Source: Acestrorhynchus altus (taxonomy: Eukaryota > Chordata > Actinopteri > Characiformes > Acestrorhynchidae). From it: a stretch of DNA of 64,000 nucleotides. The notes beneath the pieces were generated by a model. That model saw only the letters and a program-made list of their open reading frames with translations. It was not told where the DNA came from and made no database searches. Positions 26,576 to 38,742 of this stretch are shown one piece after another. Each line of letters opens with the position of its first letter. Position 1 is the stretch's first letter. The stretch is taken from contig CM067510.1 of assembly GCA_034509495.1 (NCBI GenBank), positions 31,363,371 to 31,427,370 on the forward strand. The letters run 5' to 3'. A program made the position numbers and the translations under genes.

Positions 26576-27194
26576 TTCTACCTGTGTGAAATTCAGCAAT
26601 ATAAGCACAAACACTTGTTGCATTGACCTGCATTTTCAGTTTGTGCTGAATTCACCCACATCTGCAAGCCCAAAATCCCCAACACCATCTTCAGCAAAAG
26701 TCCTACTGTCAGATGTTGCCTACCCTGCTGTTGTTGCATGTGTGGGTTCAATTACCCAGTGGCAGTTCCAGACACCAGGTGTTGACTAGAGGTGTGCTCA
26801 TCGCTAGGCTGAGGAGCTGGAGAACTCTTTTGTGTGGTGTGATGGAGCTCCATCAGAGACCTTTGGGACGAGTCTGGTTCGTGAGCTTGAACTAATCATG
26901 CAAAAAAAAAGTCCCTAACCTCTCTGATGATGATGATGTAGATGACCACAAATCAGATCTTTACATCAGTGTTCCAACATCTGTTGTAAAGTGTCCCCAC
27001 AAAGATGGTTAGTTCAGCGAAGAGGAAGAAGACAGGTTGAATCACCAGGAACTCACTTCTGGAAATTCAGATCGAACAAGCTTTATAAAGGAAGTCCATT
27101 GAAGATCACAGTGTTTATATTGTTGATATTTGATTCCCCAAAGGTTTTGGTTATTTCCCTTTCCATGGACGGCTCTTAACAGAAACATTTATGT

Positions 27195-27510
27195 AAATAA
27201 CCAGGTCGGCCATAACATTAAAACCTTCTGCCTTACATTGTGTAGGTTCTCCTCGTGTTACAAAACAGCTCTGACTCATTGAGACATGACCTCCACAAAA
27301 TAATAGCATGAACTTCCAGTAGTTTGTGCTTCAGTAGCTCTTCTGAGTGACCGGACCATTATCCCTACTCATCACTGGTATGAGTGGATCAGACACAGCA
27401 GTGCTGCTGGAGTTTTTAAACACTTCAGAGTCACGGCTTGACTTAGAGATGTCCACCAACCAATAAAGAAGAGGAGCAGTCATTTGTTTCAACACAGATT
27501 GTCTCCTTCC
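27195..27510 (+). mobile_element. Dispersed repeat carrying GGCCATAACATTAAAACC end, partial
   Basis: Starts with a terminus related to the 38743 element (GTCGGCCATAACATTAAAAC) and shares the block GAGTGGATCAGACACAGCAG / GTGCTGCTGGAGTTTTTAAA with 29500-29800. A frequent fish non-autonomous repeat. Confidence 0.65.
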
Positions 27511-28014
27511 TCTTTATTTAGCCTAATTTATCAGTGATTATGTACTTTGGACGAGGACGTCTTCTACTAGTCTTCAAAAACTGTTGGTCTCCAGAATGTT
27601 TCTTTCACAAATTTCGGATTTTAATCCTTTTCAAATATGTTTTTAAGATATAGTCAAACAAAGGAAATATTCAAGAACGGTTCAAGGATAATTTTACAGC
27701 AATTTCTGAGCTCAATCTTGATCTTCACTGTCCATTTCTCACTAGTTGAGGTCCATTTTACATTACATTAAGGGATACTAAATTGTGGAATGACATTGTA
27801 CATCTACAAATTATTACAAACAATGTTTTAAAAAGCTTCATTACATTATTGTAGCTGTTTTGTTCTAATGATAACCGACATTCATGTCTCCGAAAATGAG
27901 AAAAGTGTAAAGATTTTTTTTGTTCATAATTTCATTCATAAAAGTAAACAGTCATCTATTTTATACACTTCTGACTTATTAATTAATTATTATTAATTAA
28001 ACTAAAAGTAACAT

Positions 28015-28269
28015 GTGGTCTGGTGTTTAGGGAACCAGCCTTGTGACTGGAAGGTCGCTGGTTCGAATCCCTGAACTGGCAGGACATGACTGAAGTGCCC
28101 TTGAGCAAGACACTGAACTCCCCAGCTGCTCCCTGGGCTGCCCACCACTCCGGGCACGTGTGCTCACTACCCCCAGGTGTGTGAAGTCACTAGTGTGTAT
28201 GGGTATCACTGTGTGAGGATGGGTTAAATGCAGAGGGTCGATTCCCATGTGTGTGCAAAACACAATGGG

Positions 28270-28320
<51 letters not shown>
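28015..28320 (+). mobile_element. tRNA-derived SINE, copy 3, with (AAAT)n tail
   Basis: The best-preserved copy. It has a tRNA-like head with B box GGTTCGAATCC (28060-28070), the core AGTGCCCTTGAGCAAGACAC, GCAGAGGGTCGATTCCC and a 3' (AAAT)n microsatellite at 28272-28318. The core is similar to the central domain of HE1/V-SINE type fish SINEs. Confidence 0.9.
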
Positions 28321-28321
<1 letters not shown>

Positions 28322-28879
28322 AAAGTGGCTGTTTGATTAGTAATTTAATCGAAATTAAATATTCTAATAATTTGAACTTTATAATCTGGATTTATAGCTT
28401 TAAGCAGTGCTGCAATGCATTTCACTTTGCATGTAATAAACATATAATGCCAACTTATTTTCACAATATTCTACATTTTTTAGATGTTTGATTATATTTA
28501 CACATTTAGGGGGTTTACTTTTGGGTTATATTGATATTATTTAATTTATTTTATTTAAAACTTTTTTTTTTTTGTCATTAAGTTGCATGCAGTTCTCAGA
28601 CTATTATGAAATATATATTTGAACAAATTCTTATTTACAAAGACGGCCTAATATTACTTGGTTGGAGGCTTTATAATGAGCCTATATGGGTCGTTCTCTC
28701 TGTGCGGTATAATAACTTTGTTTGTCAGTATTTTAAATTGTGCAAACTCAACTCAACTAGAAGACACTCTTAGCATGTCTTGCAGAAGGTACATCTCACT
28801 CTTCTGCGAATGTACAGACGTGGAATATGATGCATTAACAGGGAAGCTCTCTCAGCTATGCAGTATATATCTGTCATGC

Positions 28880-29440
28880 TAATGGCCAGCCCCTTGATGT
28901 GTTAGACAGCCACAGGATTCAGTAATGTCACTGGTCCTTCACATCACAGTGCTGCGCCCGTGAGAGGCTCCGAAGATCAGGTGGATCTCGTCTATGAGGG
29001 CCCTCGGAAACTCATCCGCTGTTCCCAGAACTGTCTTTGACTCCCTTGAAGGCCCTGTGCCAAGTAAGCACTCCTACGAAGGCCTATTGTGAGGTCAGAT
29101 TTTTCGTCAGGAAAATCGAACGCACCCGTCTCATCTCTGAAGAGGCTCTCAGGTAATTAGAGCCAGCATGGTCGCTCGGAGCTGTGTGAAAAGGAAAGGA
29201 GTTCATCAGCAGCTAGGACAATGCCTGACCCTCGAGAGAAGATCCAGCTGTACTGAGTCTTCATGGCACTGTGCTAATGAGGGCCTTGTTTGATGAGCAA
29301 GCCAGGCAGTTGGGTTGCTTTACCCTATCATTGGACTCATAGCACCTCTCAGGACCTTGCTTTAGGTTCATCACTTATCTGCCTCTTTGTCTTGAATGTC
29401 CAGCTGAAGTTGCACTCTCATTCTTTGGAAGATCTCTCTC
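28880..29440. other. Repeat-free, GC-richer block; candidate conserved regulatory DNA
   Basis: About 560 bp without simple repeats or transposon blocks in a region otherwise rich in both, with composition near 50% GC. No long open frame. It lies about 30 kb downstream of egr2, a range in which long-range enhancers of this gene are known in mammals. Regulatory function is inferred only. Confidence 0.35.
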
Positions 29441-29499
29441 ATTTCTGATCACTATCATTTGTGGCCTGTCTCACCCAGCTCTGATCTCGGCTTATTAAT

Positions 29500-29830
29500 T
29501 AGATGTATGCTACTGAGTGGGTGGGTCATTCTCAGCACTGCAGTCGCACTGACATGGTGGTGGTGTGTTAGTGTGTGTTGCGCTGGTGTGAGTGGATCAA
29601 ACGCAGCAGTGCTGCTGGAGTGTTTAAACCCCTCAGTGTCACTGCTGGAGCGAGAACAGTCCACCAAGCAGAAATATCCAGCCAAGAGCGACCTGTGGGC
29701 AGCGTCCTGTGAGCACTGATGAACAACACAAACTGTGCAGAAACAGATGAGCTTCTTATCATTTTACATCTGCAAGGTAGAGCAACTAGGCAGGAGTGGA
29801 CCGTGAGTGGACACAGTCTTTATTCCATAA
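29500..29830 (+). mobile_element. Second copy of the GTGCTGCTGGAGTGTTTAAA repeat
   Basis: Contains GGGTCATTCTCAGCACTGCA, a GTGTTAGTGTGTGTTG stretch, TGAGTGGATCAAACGCAGCA, and GACCTGTGGGCAGCGTCCTG. This is the ordered block structure of the same family as 27195-27510. The open frames across it are incidental. Confidence 0.65.
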
Positions 29831-29834
29831 CACG

Positions 29835-32190
29835 ATTGTTAAAGGACATGTTTAACTGTAGGTTTGTCATTTTCATATTTGCTTTTTAAGTGACTCAGCT
29901 TTTGACCTTGAATGAAATATACTTCGGGTCATAAAAATGACTGAGGACTGAACTCTTCATTTATTAGTTCTTGAACATCCGCTGTGCTTCAGCACTGTAA
30001 ATCACAGGGTTGCTCCCATGGTTGGTCAGTGATGAGAGTTTGGAAGATTGAGTGCATTAATAAAAGTAAGCCTAAATAGTTGTAAATACAGCCGTAAACA
30101 GTGACACTCTGGACCTCCTGTTTCTGCTCTGCAGTTTTCAGATAGATTTGTGGTGAAGTGATGTTGGGTCTTAGTGGATTAAGGTAAACTTAACACTTTG
30201 AATTCCTTTAAATGAGCTGAAAGACAAACAGTGGGATGGTATGTGAATATGAGGCGTGGCTTAGAATGCTGTTAATTATACAGAACTAATCATTCGACAT
30301 CAGCCTCGCTATCGCTCTCAGGGCTGAATGCAACCATGTTCCCATGTCTTCTGTGAAGCCTTCACAAAAGAACGATCAATGTTCCTGCAGTCATGATCGA
30401 TACACGGACAGAGTTGATCTTCTTCACTGCTGTAAATGAGATGCATGAGTGCGAAAAATTAAAGAACATCCACACGATGTTCTAGGTGGTCTGGAGTTTT
30501 TCTGGCCATACTTTCAATAGATCTCTTATTTATTCTGCTCTTCATAAAGGCTTGAGTTCTGTTACAGCTACTCGCATCACATGCACCACCTCTAAAAGAG
30601 GATCCGTCACTTTTTGCTAAGCACTGATATAAACAGAATGGCAGTACAAGAGTTACTGAGAACAATGCATTGGCTCTCTCTGAGCACTCCACTGACTGAA
30701 CTTGCAATCATCAGATCATCCTGATAGGAGACCAAACCATGTCACACACTTTTGGCATAATTCCATAAAGGAACACACACACACTGGTTGGTGGATGGTT
30801 ATTTAGAGTTATTTGGATGGTTATTTTCTCAACCTCTTGGCCAAGAACCACCAGTGGTCCTCAAAGCACTCTCCAGTGTGCTGCAGGCCCATCCTCAGGA
30901 GGAGGTGGCAGTCCATAGTGGACTGGGTTCCAGTGTGAAGGTCCATATCCTTTTGAAAAGTTCAGCTCTTTTTCTTTCGAATATGGTTCTCCAGTCTTCC
31001 AAAAATAGCTCTTCAAGAACACTGACCTTTTATTTAGAGTTCTCCTTTTTTCATCTCCAAATATACATCGTATGACTCATCTTTCTGCTCTGCTGGCAAC
31101 AGTTCCGATACTCAATCTGCCCCGCAGTGATTGTGTACAGACTTATTTGTTTTTGGAAGAAGGGATTGCTCAGTGTTAGACTGTCACATAGTGGTATTGT
31201 TTACTTCTGAGTGACCATCAATAAACACCCGTATAGGGAGAGAGGCTTTGGTAAAAAGCGATAGCCATGGTCCAGTCCAAGCTAAATAAATGACAGCAAA
31301 CACTTTCCAACAGTTGGGCCCAAGGAGGACTTGCCTCTTAGATACACTCAGCACACCCAGAACAGCAAAACATCTGTCAAATCATGACTCAAGTGTGAGA
31401 CCTTGTGGTTTGCTGGTTCTTCCACTTGCCTACACGAAAAAGTGTCTATAAAGTGCCTTCTGTTTGGTTCATCTAGCTGTGATGTGCTCATAGTCTGAAA
31501 GCAAGCTGTGTGGGCAAGAGGAGCACACTCAGTCCAACACTGCAAAGTTTAGAGCACCGTGCTGCAAGCTTCACAGACCTGCACAGCTTCTGACCCCAAG
31601 TTACCCAGATTACAGACACATTTGGGCCAAATCTGGGCCACTGTTGGCACATGTGGCTCAGACAGGGTCCAAAATTTGGGTACATGGCTTGGTAATGCAT
31701 TATGCCTTTTGGTGCAGTTACCAAACAAGGTGGCAATACTGGCATTGCCAACAAATAAGGGAAGAACAGCAAGTAAAACAATGTGCAAGAGGAAAATTGT
31801 GAGAAAACGGTCACCTTGGGGACAGCAGAGTATGAATGCAGTAGTTCTGAAGCGGCTCTGCTTCCTGCATATACCCAGTGGACGTGTGTGGGGCCAATGC
31901 ACGCTCTTTCACTTCAGCCAAACACAGCTGGCAGGCCTAAATGCATGACATGAGCCATGGCTGACGGTTCTCAAATCAGTTCAATGCAAATGACATCAAA
32001 ATCAATATGAATCGATCCAAGAAAAATAGACGCTTCTGCTCATATGTTGTATTGGAGCCACTACTACTACTACTACTGGAGTTACACTTAATGTTATACA
32101 GTATGTGTACTCGTGATATTTCATTTCCTCCACTCTTCTAATGCAGTTTGAGTATATATTTTCTGAGCTGCCTGATTTGGAGGGTTCTGA
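29835..32190. other. Intergenic DNA
   Basis: 31600-31760 (GGGCCAAATCTGGGCCACTG) resembles a frequent fish repeat of unknown class. 30950-31060 has degenerate CTTTTGAAAAG / TCTTCAAGAACAC repeats. The 129-, 117- and 108-codon frames at 31488-31948 overlap on both strands and are not considered genes. Confidence 0.4.
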
Positions 32191-32194
32191 ACAT

Positions 32195-32930
32195 GTGCAT
32201 GCTGGTCAACCAGCAGTAAACCATCTTAAACCATCATCTGTAGTGGTTTGAACTTGGGTAAGCTGGTCAACCAGCACTAGTCCAGCATAAACCATCATCT
32301 GTAGTGTATCAGCAAGAGACCATCTTGAACCGCCATTTGTAGTGTTTTGAACTTGGGCAAGCTGATGAACCAGCCGTAAACCAGTATGAACCCTTATGTG
32401 TAGTGTTTTGAACTTTTGTAGACTGGTCAATCAGCACTAGACGAGCATAAGCTATCATCCGTAGGGTTTGGAATTTGGGTAAACTGATAAACCTGCAGTA
32501 GACCAGCTTAAACTGTTATTTGTAGTGTTTTGAACTTGGGTAAGATGGTCAACCAGCACTAGATCAGCATAAACCATCATCTGTAGCGTTTTGAACTTTG
32601 GTAAACTGGTCAACCAGCACTAGACCAGCATAAACAATCATCTGTAGCATTTTGAACTTTGATAAACTGGTCAACCAGCACTAGACCAGCATAAAACATC
32701 ATCTGTAGCATTTTGAACTTTGATAAACTGGTCAACCAGCACTAGACCAGCATAAAACATCATCTGTAGCGTTTTGAACTTTGATAAACTGGTCAACCAG
32801 CACTAGACCAGCATAAAACATCATCTGTAGTGTATCAGCAATAGACCATCTTGAACCGTAGTGATTTGAACTTGGGTAAGCTGGTCAAGCAGCACTAGAT
32901 CAGCACCAAGCCAGCATAAACTAGAATTTC
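32195..32930 (+). repeat. 61-bp minisatellite, about 11-12 units
   Basis: The unit contains CTGGTCAACCAGCACTAGAC, CAGCATAAAACATCATCTGT and AGCGTTTTGAACTTTGATAA. The central units (32540-32830) are nearly identical; outer ones are degenerate. Each unit has the near-palindrome CTGGT-CA-ACCAG. Confidence 0.92.
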
Positions 32931-32934
32931 TATT

Positions 32935-33695
32935 GTTCAAGAATTAATTTAACAACGGTACATATACTTTTTGTTACCTATCTACACATTCAGCAAACTG
33001 ACGGGTTAAAATGATCCTAATCTGAGTCATATCCACAACCAGTGTTGTGTTACTATACAACAGAATACATGCTGTGTTCAAATGATTCAGCATTGTCGAC
33101 TTATATGAATAATCCAACACACAGCATCACAAGGGTTATGCAAATACAATGTTACTCAGACATGGTGGGTTATTTTTAGAAGTTCTGGCATTTGCCTTGT
33201 TTTTATTACTAATTAACACATTCGTTTTCAATTCAAGAAAATTAACTACATGCTCACTCAACATGATTTTAACAGACGCATTGCTCAAAAGCTAAGCTCT
33301 AATAGTCACACAGAACAGCTAGGGAGTCCTGATCAAGTGCTGATTCAGTCTGATCTTAAAATTTCTGTTTCGTAGTGAGTTCAGTATTTCTCAGTGCAGT
33401 CTGACTGACCTCTCTGACCACTCGGCTCTCAGTTCCTTTTCAGTTATGTAACAATATCCTGGATTATAGCTCCAGAAGCCCAGGCTCGGCTACACCCCGA
33501 GTAGTAGTACTAGTGGTAGTAGTAGTACACACTGATGACTGATACTTGTTGATGGTTGTCAACTATTGATGTGAAATAACTGTTTTGCAGTGTGGTCAAT
33601 GTGTTGTGGTTGTTTTCATTATTTTATAGCCTCCTCTTCTCGCTTATAAACTCAGTCCCTTAAAATCAAAGAAAGCTGCAGTTTTGCACAAGTGA
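32935..33695. other. Intergenic DNA
   Basis: Unique DNA with a short (GTA/TAG)n stretch near 33500-33528. Confidence 0.45.
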
Positions 33696-33699
33696 AATA

Positions 33700-34223
33700 C
33701 AGATGTTGGACAATGAAACTGAAACACCTGGTTTTAGACCACAATAATTGATTAGTTTGGTGAACTAGAGCCTCCTTTTGTGGCCAATACAGCGTCAGTT
33801 CATCTTGTGAAGGACATTTTTTGGATACAATCCGGGTTAGCACCCCAACATCCCTTTCAGACAGCTTCCTCTTGCGTCCACAGTTAATCCTGTTGGATGT
33901 GGTTGGTCCTTCTTGGTGGTGCTGACGTTACCCTGGATACCGTGGCTCTTGATACATCACAAAGACTTGCTGTGTTGGTCACAGATGCGCCAGCAAGACG
34001 TGCACCGACAATTTGTCCTCTTTTGAACTCTGGTATGTCCCCCATAATGTTGTGTTCATTGCAATATTTTGAGCAAAACTGTGCTCTTACCTGCTGATTG
34101 AACCTTCACACTCTGCTCTTACTGGTGCACTTAATGAAGATTGACCACCAGGCTGCTCCAATTTAGCCATGAAACCTCCCACAATACAATGACAGGTGTT
34201 TGAGTTTCATTGTCCAACCCCTG
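33700..34223 (-). mobile_element. 0.52-kb Tc1-derived MITE, copy A (inverted)
   Basis: Flanked by TA (33698-33699 and 34224-34225). Minus-strand orientation relative to copies B and C, with the same inverted termini and the same transposase N-terminal remnant. It lies 319 bp from the oppositely oriented copy B. Confidence 0.9.
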
Positions 34224-34542
34224 TAACTCACAATCATTTTGTATAGTTTCAGATATTATGTTATATTTTCATGATCCACTGTTTAATAGCTCTGCACTGC
34301 ACAATCTATACTGTTCTGTTACCTTCTGAGAAGTTCTTCATAGATTCTGTGCCTGGGAATAATGTCTTTTAATAGTGTTGTGAGGACAAAGAATCAGAAC
34401 TGGATCAGCATTAAAATAGCCTATATACAATCCATTAAAATATGTTTACATCAGCCCAAATTCCATCCCTAACAAAAAAAAAATAATGATACAGATTATT
34501 GTTTCAAGGTGAAATAAAACACATATTGTCCAATTGGAGCTA

Positions 34543-35062
34543 CAGGGGTTGGACAATGAAACTGAAACACCTGTCATTGTAGTGGGAGGTTTCATGGCTA
34601 AATTGGAGCAGCCTGGTGGCCAATCTTCATTAATTGCTCATTGAACCAGTAAGAGCAGAGTGTGAAGGTTCAATCAGCAGGTAAGAGCACAGTTTTGCTC
34701 AAAATATTGCAATGCACACAACATTATGGGGGACAAACCAGAGTTCAAAAGAGGACAAATTGTTGCACGTCTTGCTGGCGCATCTGTGACCAAAACAGTC
34801 TGTGATGTATCGAGAGCCACGGTACCCAGGGTAATGTCAGCACCAGCAAGAAGGACCAACCACATCCAACAGGATTAACTGTGGACGCGAGAGGAAGCTG
34901 TCCGAAAGGGATGTTGGGGTGCTAACCCGGATTGTATCCAAAAAATGTCCTTCCCAAAACGAATTGACACTGTTTTGGCCGCAAAAGGAGGCCCTAGTTC
35001 ACCGTACTAATCAATTATTGTGGTCTAAAACCAGGTGTTTCAGTTTTATTGTCCAACCCCTG
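34543..35062 (+). mobile_element. 0.52-kb Tc1-derived MITE, copy B
   Basis: Begins CAGGGGTTGGACAATGAAAC immediately after TA (34541-34542) and ends CCAACCCCTG before TA (35063-35064). It has a few small internal deletions relative to copy C (for example in the TKTASLCDV segment). Confidence 0.9.
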
Positions 35063-35064
35063 TA

Positions 35065-36074
35065 TAAGGTTCTACCTGCATTCTGAGTAGTTCTGAGATA
35101 TTAAGCCTTAAAGTGTTTATAGTGACCTTTCAGGTTTCTGGATTAAAGAAAAATAATAAACAAGAACTTTATAGTTCCAGGAGGACAGTTTATTCTTTGT
35201 TCTACTTTACAGTAAGTACAAAAATTAGTATATTACTCACTGACTCTTTTCAGTTCTGACTCCATTCCTCTGTCTGATGAAAAACTGTTGAACCAAATCT
35301 ACTCTAATCAGCATTTTAGGTGCTGTTAATTACTTTGCCCAATCTCCTCAGGTGCTGTTTAGTTCTAACCCACGATTGAGTACAAGTAGATGTTCAGGAG
35401 TGGCTCGAGGTGTAGACTTTGTCTAAGCAACTTACAAGCTGTAATTGTGCCAGATATAAGTAGTGCAGGACAGATCACTGCAGCGTTCTATACCATCTTG
35501 TTTGAAAAATGAGTGTTTTTGCCACAGGATAACTCCTCATTGTGATGTATGTCCCCCAAGTTGGTGAATGGGCTCTCAAAGATTCTCTGAAGACTCAAGA
35601 AAACAACGCTCATATATCAGAGGCCTGCTCACTCGGGGGAGGATCAAACCATTCTGTCACGGAAAAGAAAGTCTGAGACCCCCACCCCCCAACCCCCACC
35701 CACCTATGCTGTGCTCTAACTCTGCTCTGATGAATTGGGCCACTTTCACTGTAGTAGCGGTTTGAGGTGGAATGATTACTCATTTCAGTACGATGACCAA
35801 ACTCCATCAGAAGCACCTTGAGCGGTGTGAACTGAGATGAATGTGGCAGCCAACTTAACACCACCTAGTTTCCAGTTCACTGACCCAGCAGCAAGGCTTT
35901 ACTTTGAACAATGGCAGATATAACCTCAAAGTCAAGCTAGTGAGGCCTGCAAATTACACTGTACCATTAACTCTTTATCTGTGAGGCATGTAGAAATGAA
36001 CGTGTTGAACAAAACAGATAAACTCTTTTCCCATGATAGGCCACTCAGAGTTATCTGAATTCATAATTTTCTTA
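35065..36074. other. Intergenic DNA
   Basis: C-rich stretch CCCCCACCCCCCAACCCCC at 35680-35698. Nothing else recognised. Confidence 0.45.
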
Positions 36075-36078
36075 TTAA

Positions 36079-36648
36079 CGCTTAGAACCTGAGAGCCACA
36101 CTTTGTGGGCAGTACAAGGCTGTTTTCTAGGCTTGGTATCTCAGGATCAGAGTAACCTTCAGACATGATATATATAACAAATTACAAGACTTACACCAAG
36201 TAATACCATTGTATGATGAATTGTCAGTGAGTAATCCAGCTCAGAATACAGTTCAAATTCAATCATTTCTAACTGAATTATATCCCAGTTTAAATGCCAA
36301 AGGGCGTCTTTACTGCTCTGTCCTCACTTGCAAGCTCAACCAGAATTTTCATTGTCCGTCTGGTCATTACAAATTTTTACAAACTGGAAAACTCCAATCT
36401 CCAGAAAGATTTCTGAGATATGTGTTTCTAATCCGTCAATTAAATTTATTTAACAAATTATTTAAATCAATTAAAATTATTGATCAATTTTTACATTTCA
36501 AATGAAGACAAACTAATCTCTGACATTTGTCACAATTAACTATTTGGTAACAATTTTGATTATATTGTTGAGTTTCAACGGTACAAGTAATGTCTATTTT
36601 GAGAATAACATAATACTATTTTGAGGCCAACATAAAAGGTTCTAGGAA
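36079..36648 (+). mobile_element. TTAA-family element, copy 9 (both ends present)
   Basis: TTAA at 36075-36078 precedes CGCTTAGAACCTGAGAGCC, and the right end, read inverted after TTAA (36649-36652), begins TTCCTAGAACCTTTTATG. The element is therefore 570 bp with short imperfect inverted termini around CTTAGAACC and a TTAA target duplication. No coding capacity. Confidence 0.85.
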
Positions 36649-36654
36649 TTAATT

Positions 36655-37355
36655 ACATTTATCACATAAACCCAGATTTGTCACTTGGTTGATTTACTTT
36701 GAGAATAATTGTGTTCAGATAATGTATTTAATTCATATCCAGATAATGTCCATATTTTCATCATGTTACTTCAGATGTGTACAGTGCCAATTCAGTGTTT
36801 GGTGTCCATAGACTTCAAGGTGAAGAATGGGAAAAGACTTTCGTTCACTGTCTTGTACTGGACAGTTAGGGTTCTGTACATGCTGGTCACTCATTTACCT
36901 TATAGCTGCAGCAGATAAGGTTTATGTTTTGGAGTGTTGTGTGATTAGTCACTCTTCTCTTAATCATAACAGAGGTATATTAATTTTAGATCCACAAGCA
37001 GCTTTAGAAACAGCCTTAAAAGGGCAGCCTTTGACCTTTTGCGGGGAGAGTTCTGCCTGGCGGGTTTCAGATCCTTGTTTAGAGGCCCTGTGGATTCCCC
37101 CTGACTGCTCCATGCCCTTCTGCTCTTTGCTTAACTCGCTGCCCCCGCACACAGGCTACCTCTTTAGGGCAATGAGCGCCATAGAGTAGCACCAATAACT
37201 AAGCATCTATCTCAATTTCTCTCTATCTCTCTCTCTCTTTCTCACTCTCAGTGGGAGGGCAGGAAATCTTGATTGTCGTCTATTTGTTTTCTGTGGAACA
37301 GTTTTGTTTAAGTTTGCAGTAATTTGATTTTGAGACCCCTTTTCTGAGACTAGTG
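36655..37355. other. Intergenic DNA
   Basis: 37000-37190 is GC-richer and repeat-free, followed by a short (CT)n tract at 37220-37245. The 120-codon frame at 36827-37189 has no domain. Confidence 0.4.
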
Positions 37356-37356
37356 G

Positions 37357-37672
37357 TTATTTATCTCAGTGTTAGTAAACTCTCCTAAAGCATGAGTAGA
37401 CTGATAAATCACTATACTGATTGATTATTTATCAGTGTTACTAAACTCTCCTAAAGCATGAGTAGACTGATAAATCACTATACTGATTGATTATTTATCA
37501 GTGTTACTAAACTCTAATAAAGCATGAGTAGACTGATAAATCACTATACTGATTGATTATTTATCAGTGTTACTAAAGTCTACAAAAGCATGAGTAGACT
37601 GATAAATCACTATACTGATTGATTATTTATCAGTGTTACTAAACTCTAATAAAGCATGAGTAGACTGATAAA
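37357..37672 (+). repeat. 66-bp tandem repeat, about 4.7 units
   Basis: The unit contains TTATTTATCAGTGTTACTAA, ACTCTCCTAAAGCATGAGTA and GACTGATAAATCACTATACTG. Units differ by only one to a few bases, so the array is recent. Confidence 0.95.
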
Positions 37673-37809
37673 AAAAAATTGTCAGGATGCTAATTCAGAG
37701 AATTCACAAAGCTGCCATACATGGCATGAAAAAGCATTGTATCTGTTGTGACTGTTGCGCAAACAGATCTATACAGAAGTAAAAACAATGAGTAATAATA
37801 AGAAAAGAA

Positions 37810-38065
37810 CAAGTCAGTTTCACATGAAGAGATCTGTAAGTGGGTGGCTGGGATATGGGTACATATGACACTATATGTCCAAATACTTGTAGTCATACCA
37901 TCAAATTAATTCATTCAGCTACTTTAACTTGTACCCATTGCTGACACAACTTGTCTAGCTTCTGTACAGAAGGATTTTAAAAATATTAGGACACTCTGGG
38001 GCATATAAACCTGAAACTATTGACACAATGCCTAATGCCAGGTGTGGGTTAGAGGGGTATAAAGC
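37810..38065. mobile_element. Short DNA-transposon remnant, same class (inverted)
   Basis: GACACTATATGTCCAAATACTTGTAG, CATTCAGCTACTTTAACTTG, and TTAGGACACTCTGGGGC show the family blocks in inverse order relative to 22425-22655. It continues with CAATGCCTAATGCCAGGTGT as at 2560. Confidence 0.6.
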
Positions 38066-38084
38066 CCCTGAACATAAGTCTTTA

Positions 38085-38655
38085 GAACCCTAGGCTAATT
38101 TGGCTAGGATAGTTTGATGTACTTTTATTTACCAAAATTATATATTTTTTAATGTATACATTTACAGTAACAAGTTGTTGAAAATACTTGACAGTGTTTC
38201 ATAAAAAACAACCTAAATGTCCTTTATTAATTTTATTATTTATGTATCAGTATTCTTTCTCGTGACTTTTATTCTGAAATTTGAACATTGTGTGAGCAAA
38301 GAAAGAGGGCAAACAACCCCTCCCTTCTTGTTCCCCCTATAAACCAATATCTGGGTCAGTGACATCATCAGCCCCGCCCCCTCTGTTCAGTCAGAGTCTG
38401 TTTGCAGGTTGAGCATGTATCCTTGGACAGAGCAGTAAACATGCCCTGGAAGCTCCTTTGACCTTTAAACTAAGATTTATTTCAGTTGAGAACAAGAGAA
38501 TTGTAGCTGTTTTCTGAGCTGCATTACTTGCTGATAATAGTTGTAAGTCTAGTAGTTTGTTATGATGTTTGTATCATATTTATAGGATGTTCTGATCCTG
38601 AGTTATGAAGCCTGGAAAACAGCATGTAAATGCCCACAAAGTGTGAGTCTTAGTG
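38085..38655 (-). mobile_element. TTAA-family element, copy 10
   Basis: Left end TTTAGAACCCTAGGCTAA; right end next to TTAA at 38656-38659. Central blocks GCCCCGCCCCCTCTGTTCAG, GCAGGTTGAGCATGTATCC and CATGCCCTGGAAGCTCC. Nearly full length. Confidence 0.85.
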
Positions 38656-38742
38656 TTAAGAAATATTTCCCTGGACAGTAGAGACAGTATTTCAACAAAA
38701 TCAATGAGCAGGTGTCTCAATACCTTTGTCCACTGTAACATA

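Larger units (their letters stand above)
25775..28010. other. Intergenic DNA outside listed repeats
   Basis: No gene. 26580-27180 and 27510-28010 are unique AT-rich DNA without recognised features. Confidence 0.4.

Noticed and set aside
28060..28070. Possible tRNA gene (B box GGTTCGAATCC)
   Set aside because: The B box belongs to a SINE head; no cloverleaf stems or anticodon arm could be assembled.
31488..31948. Three overlapping frames of 108-129 codons on both strands
   Set aside because: Simultaneous open frames on both strands with no domain, over a sequence resembling a dispersed fish repeat.
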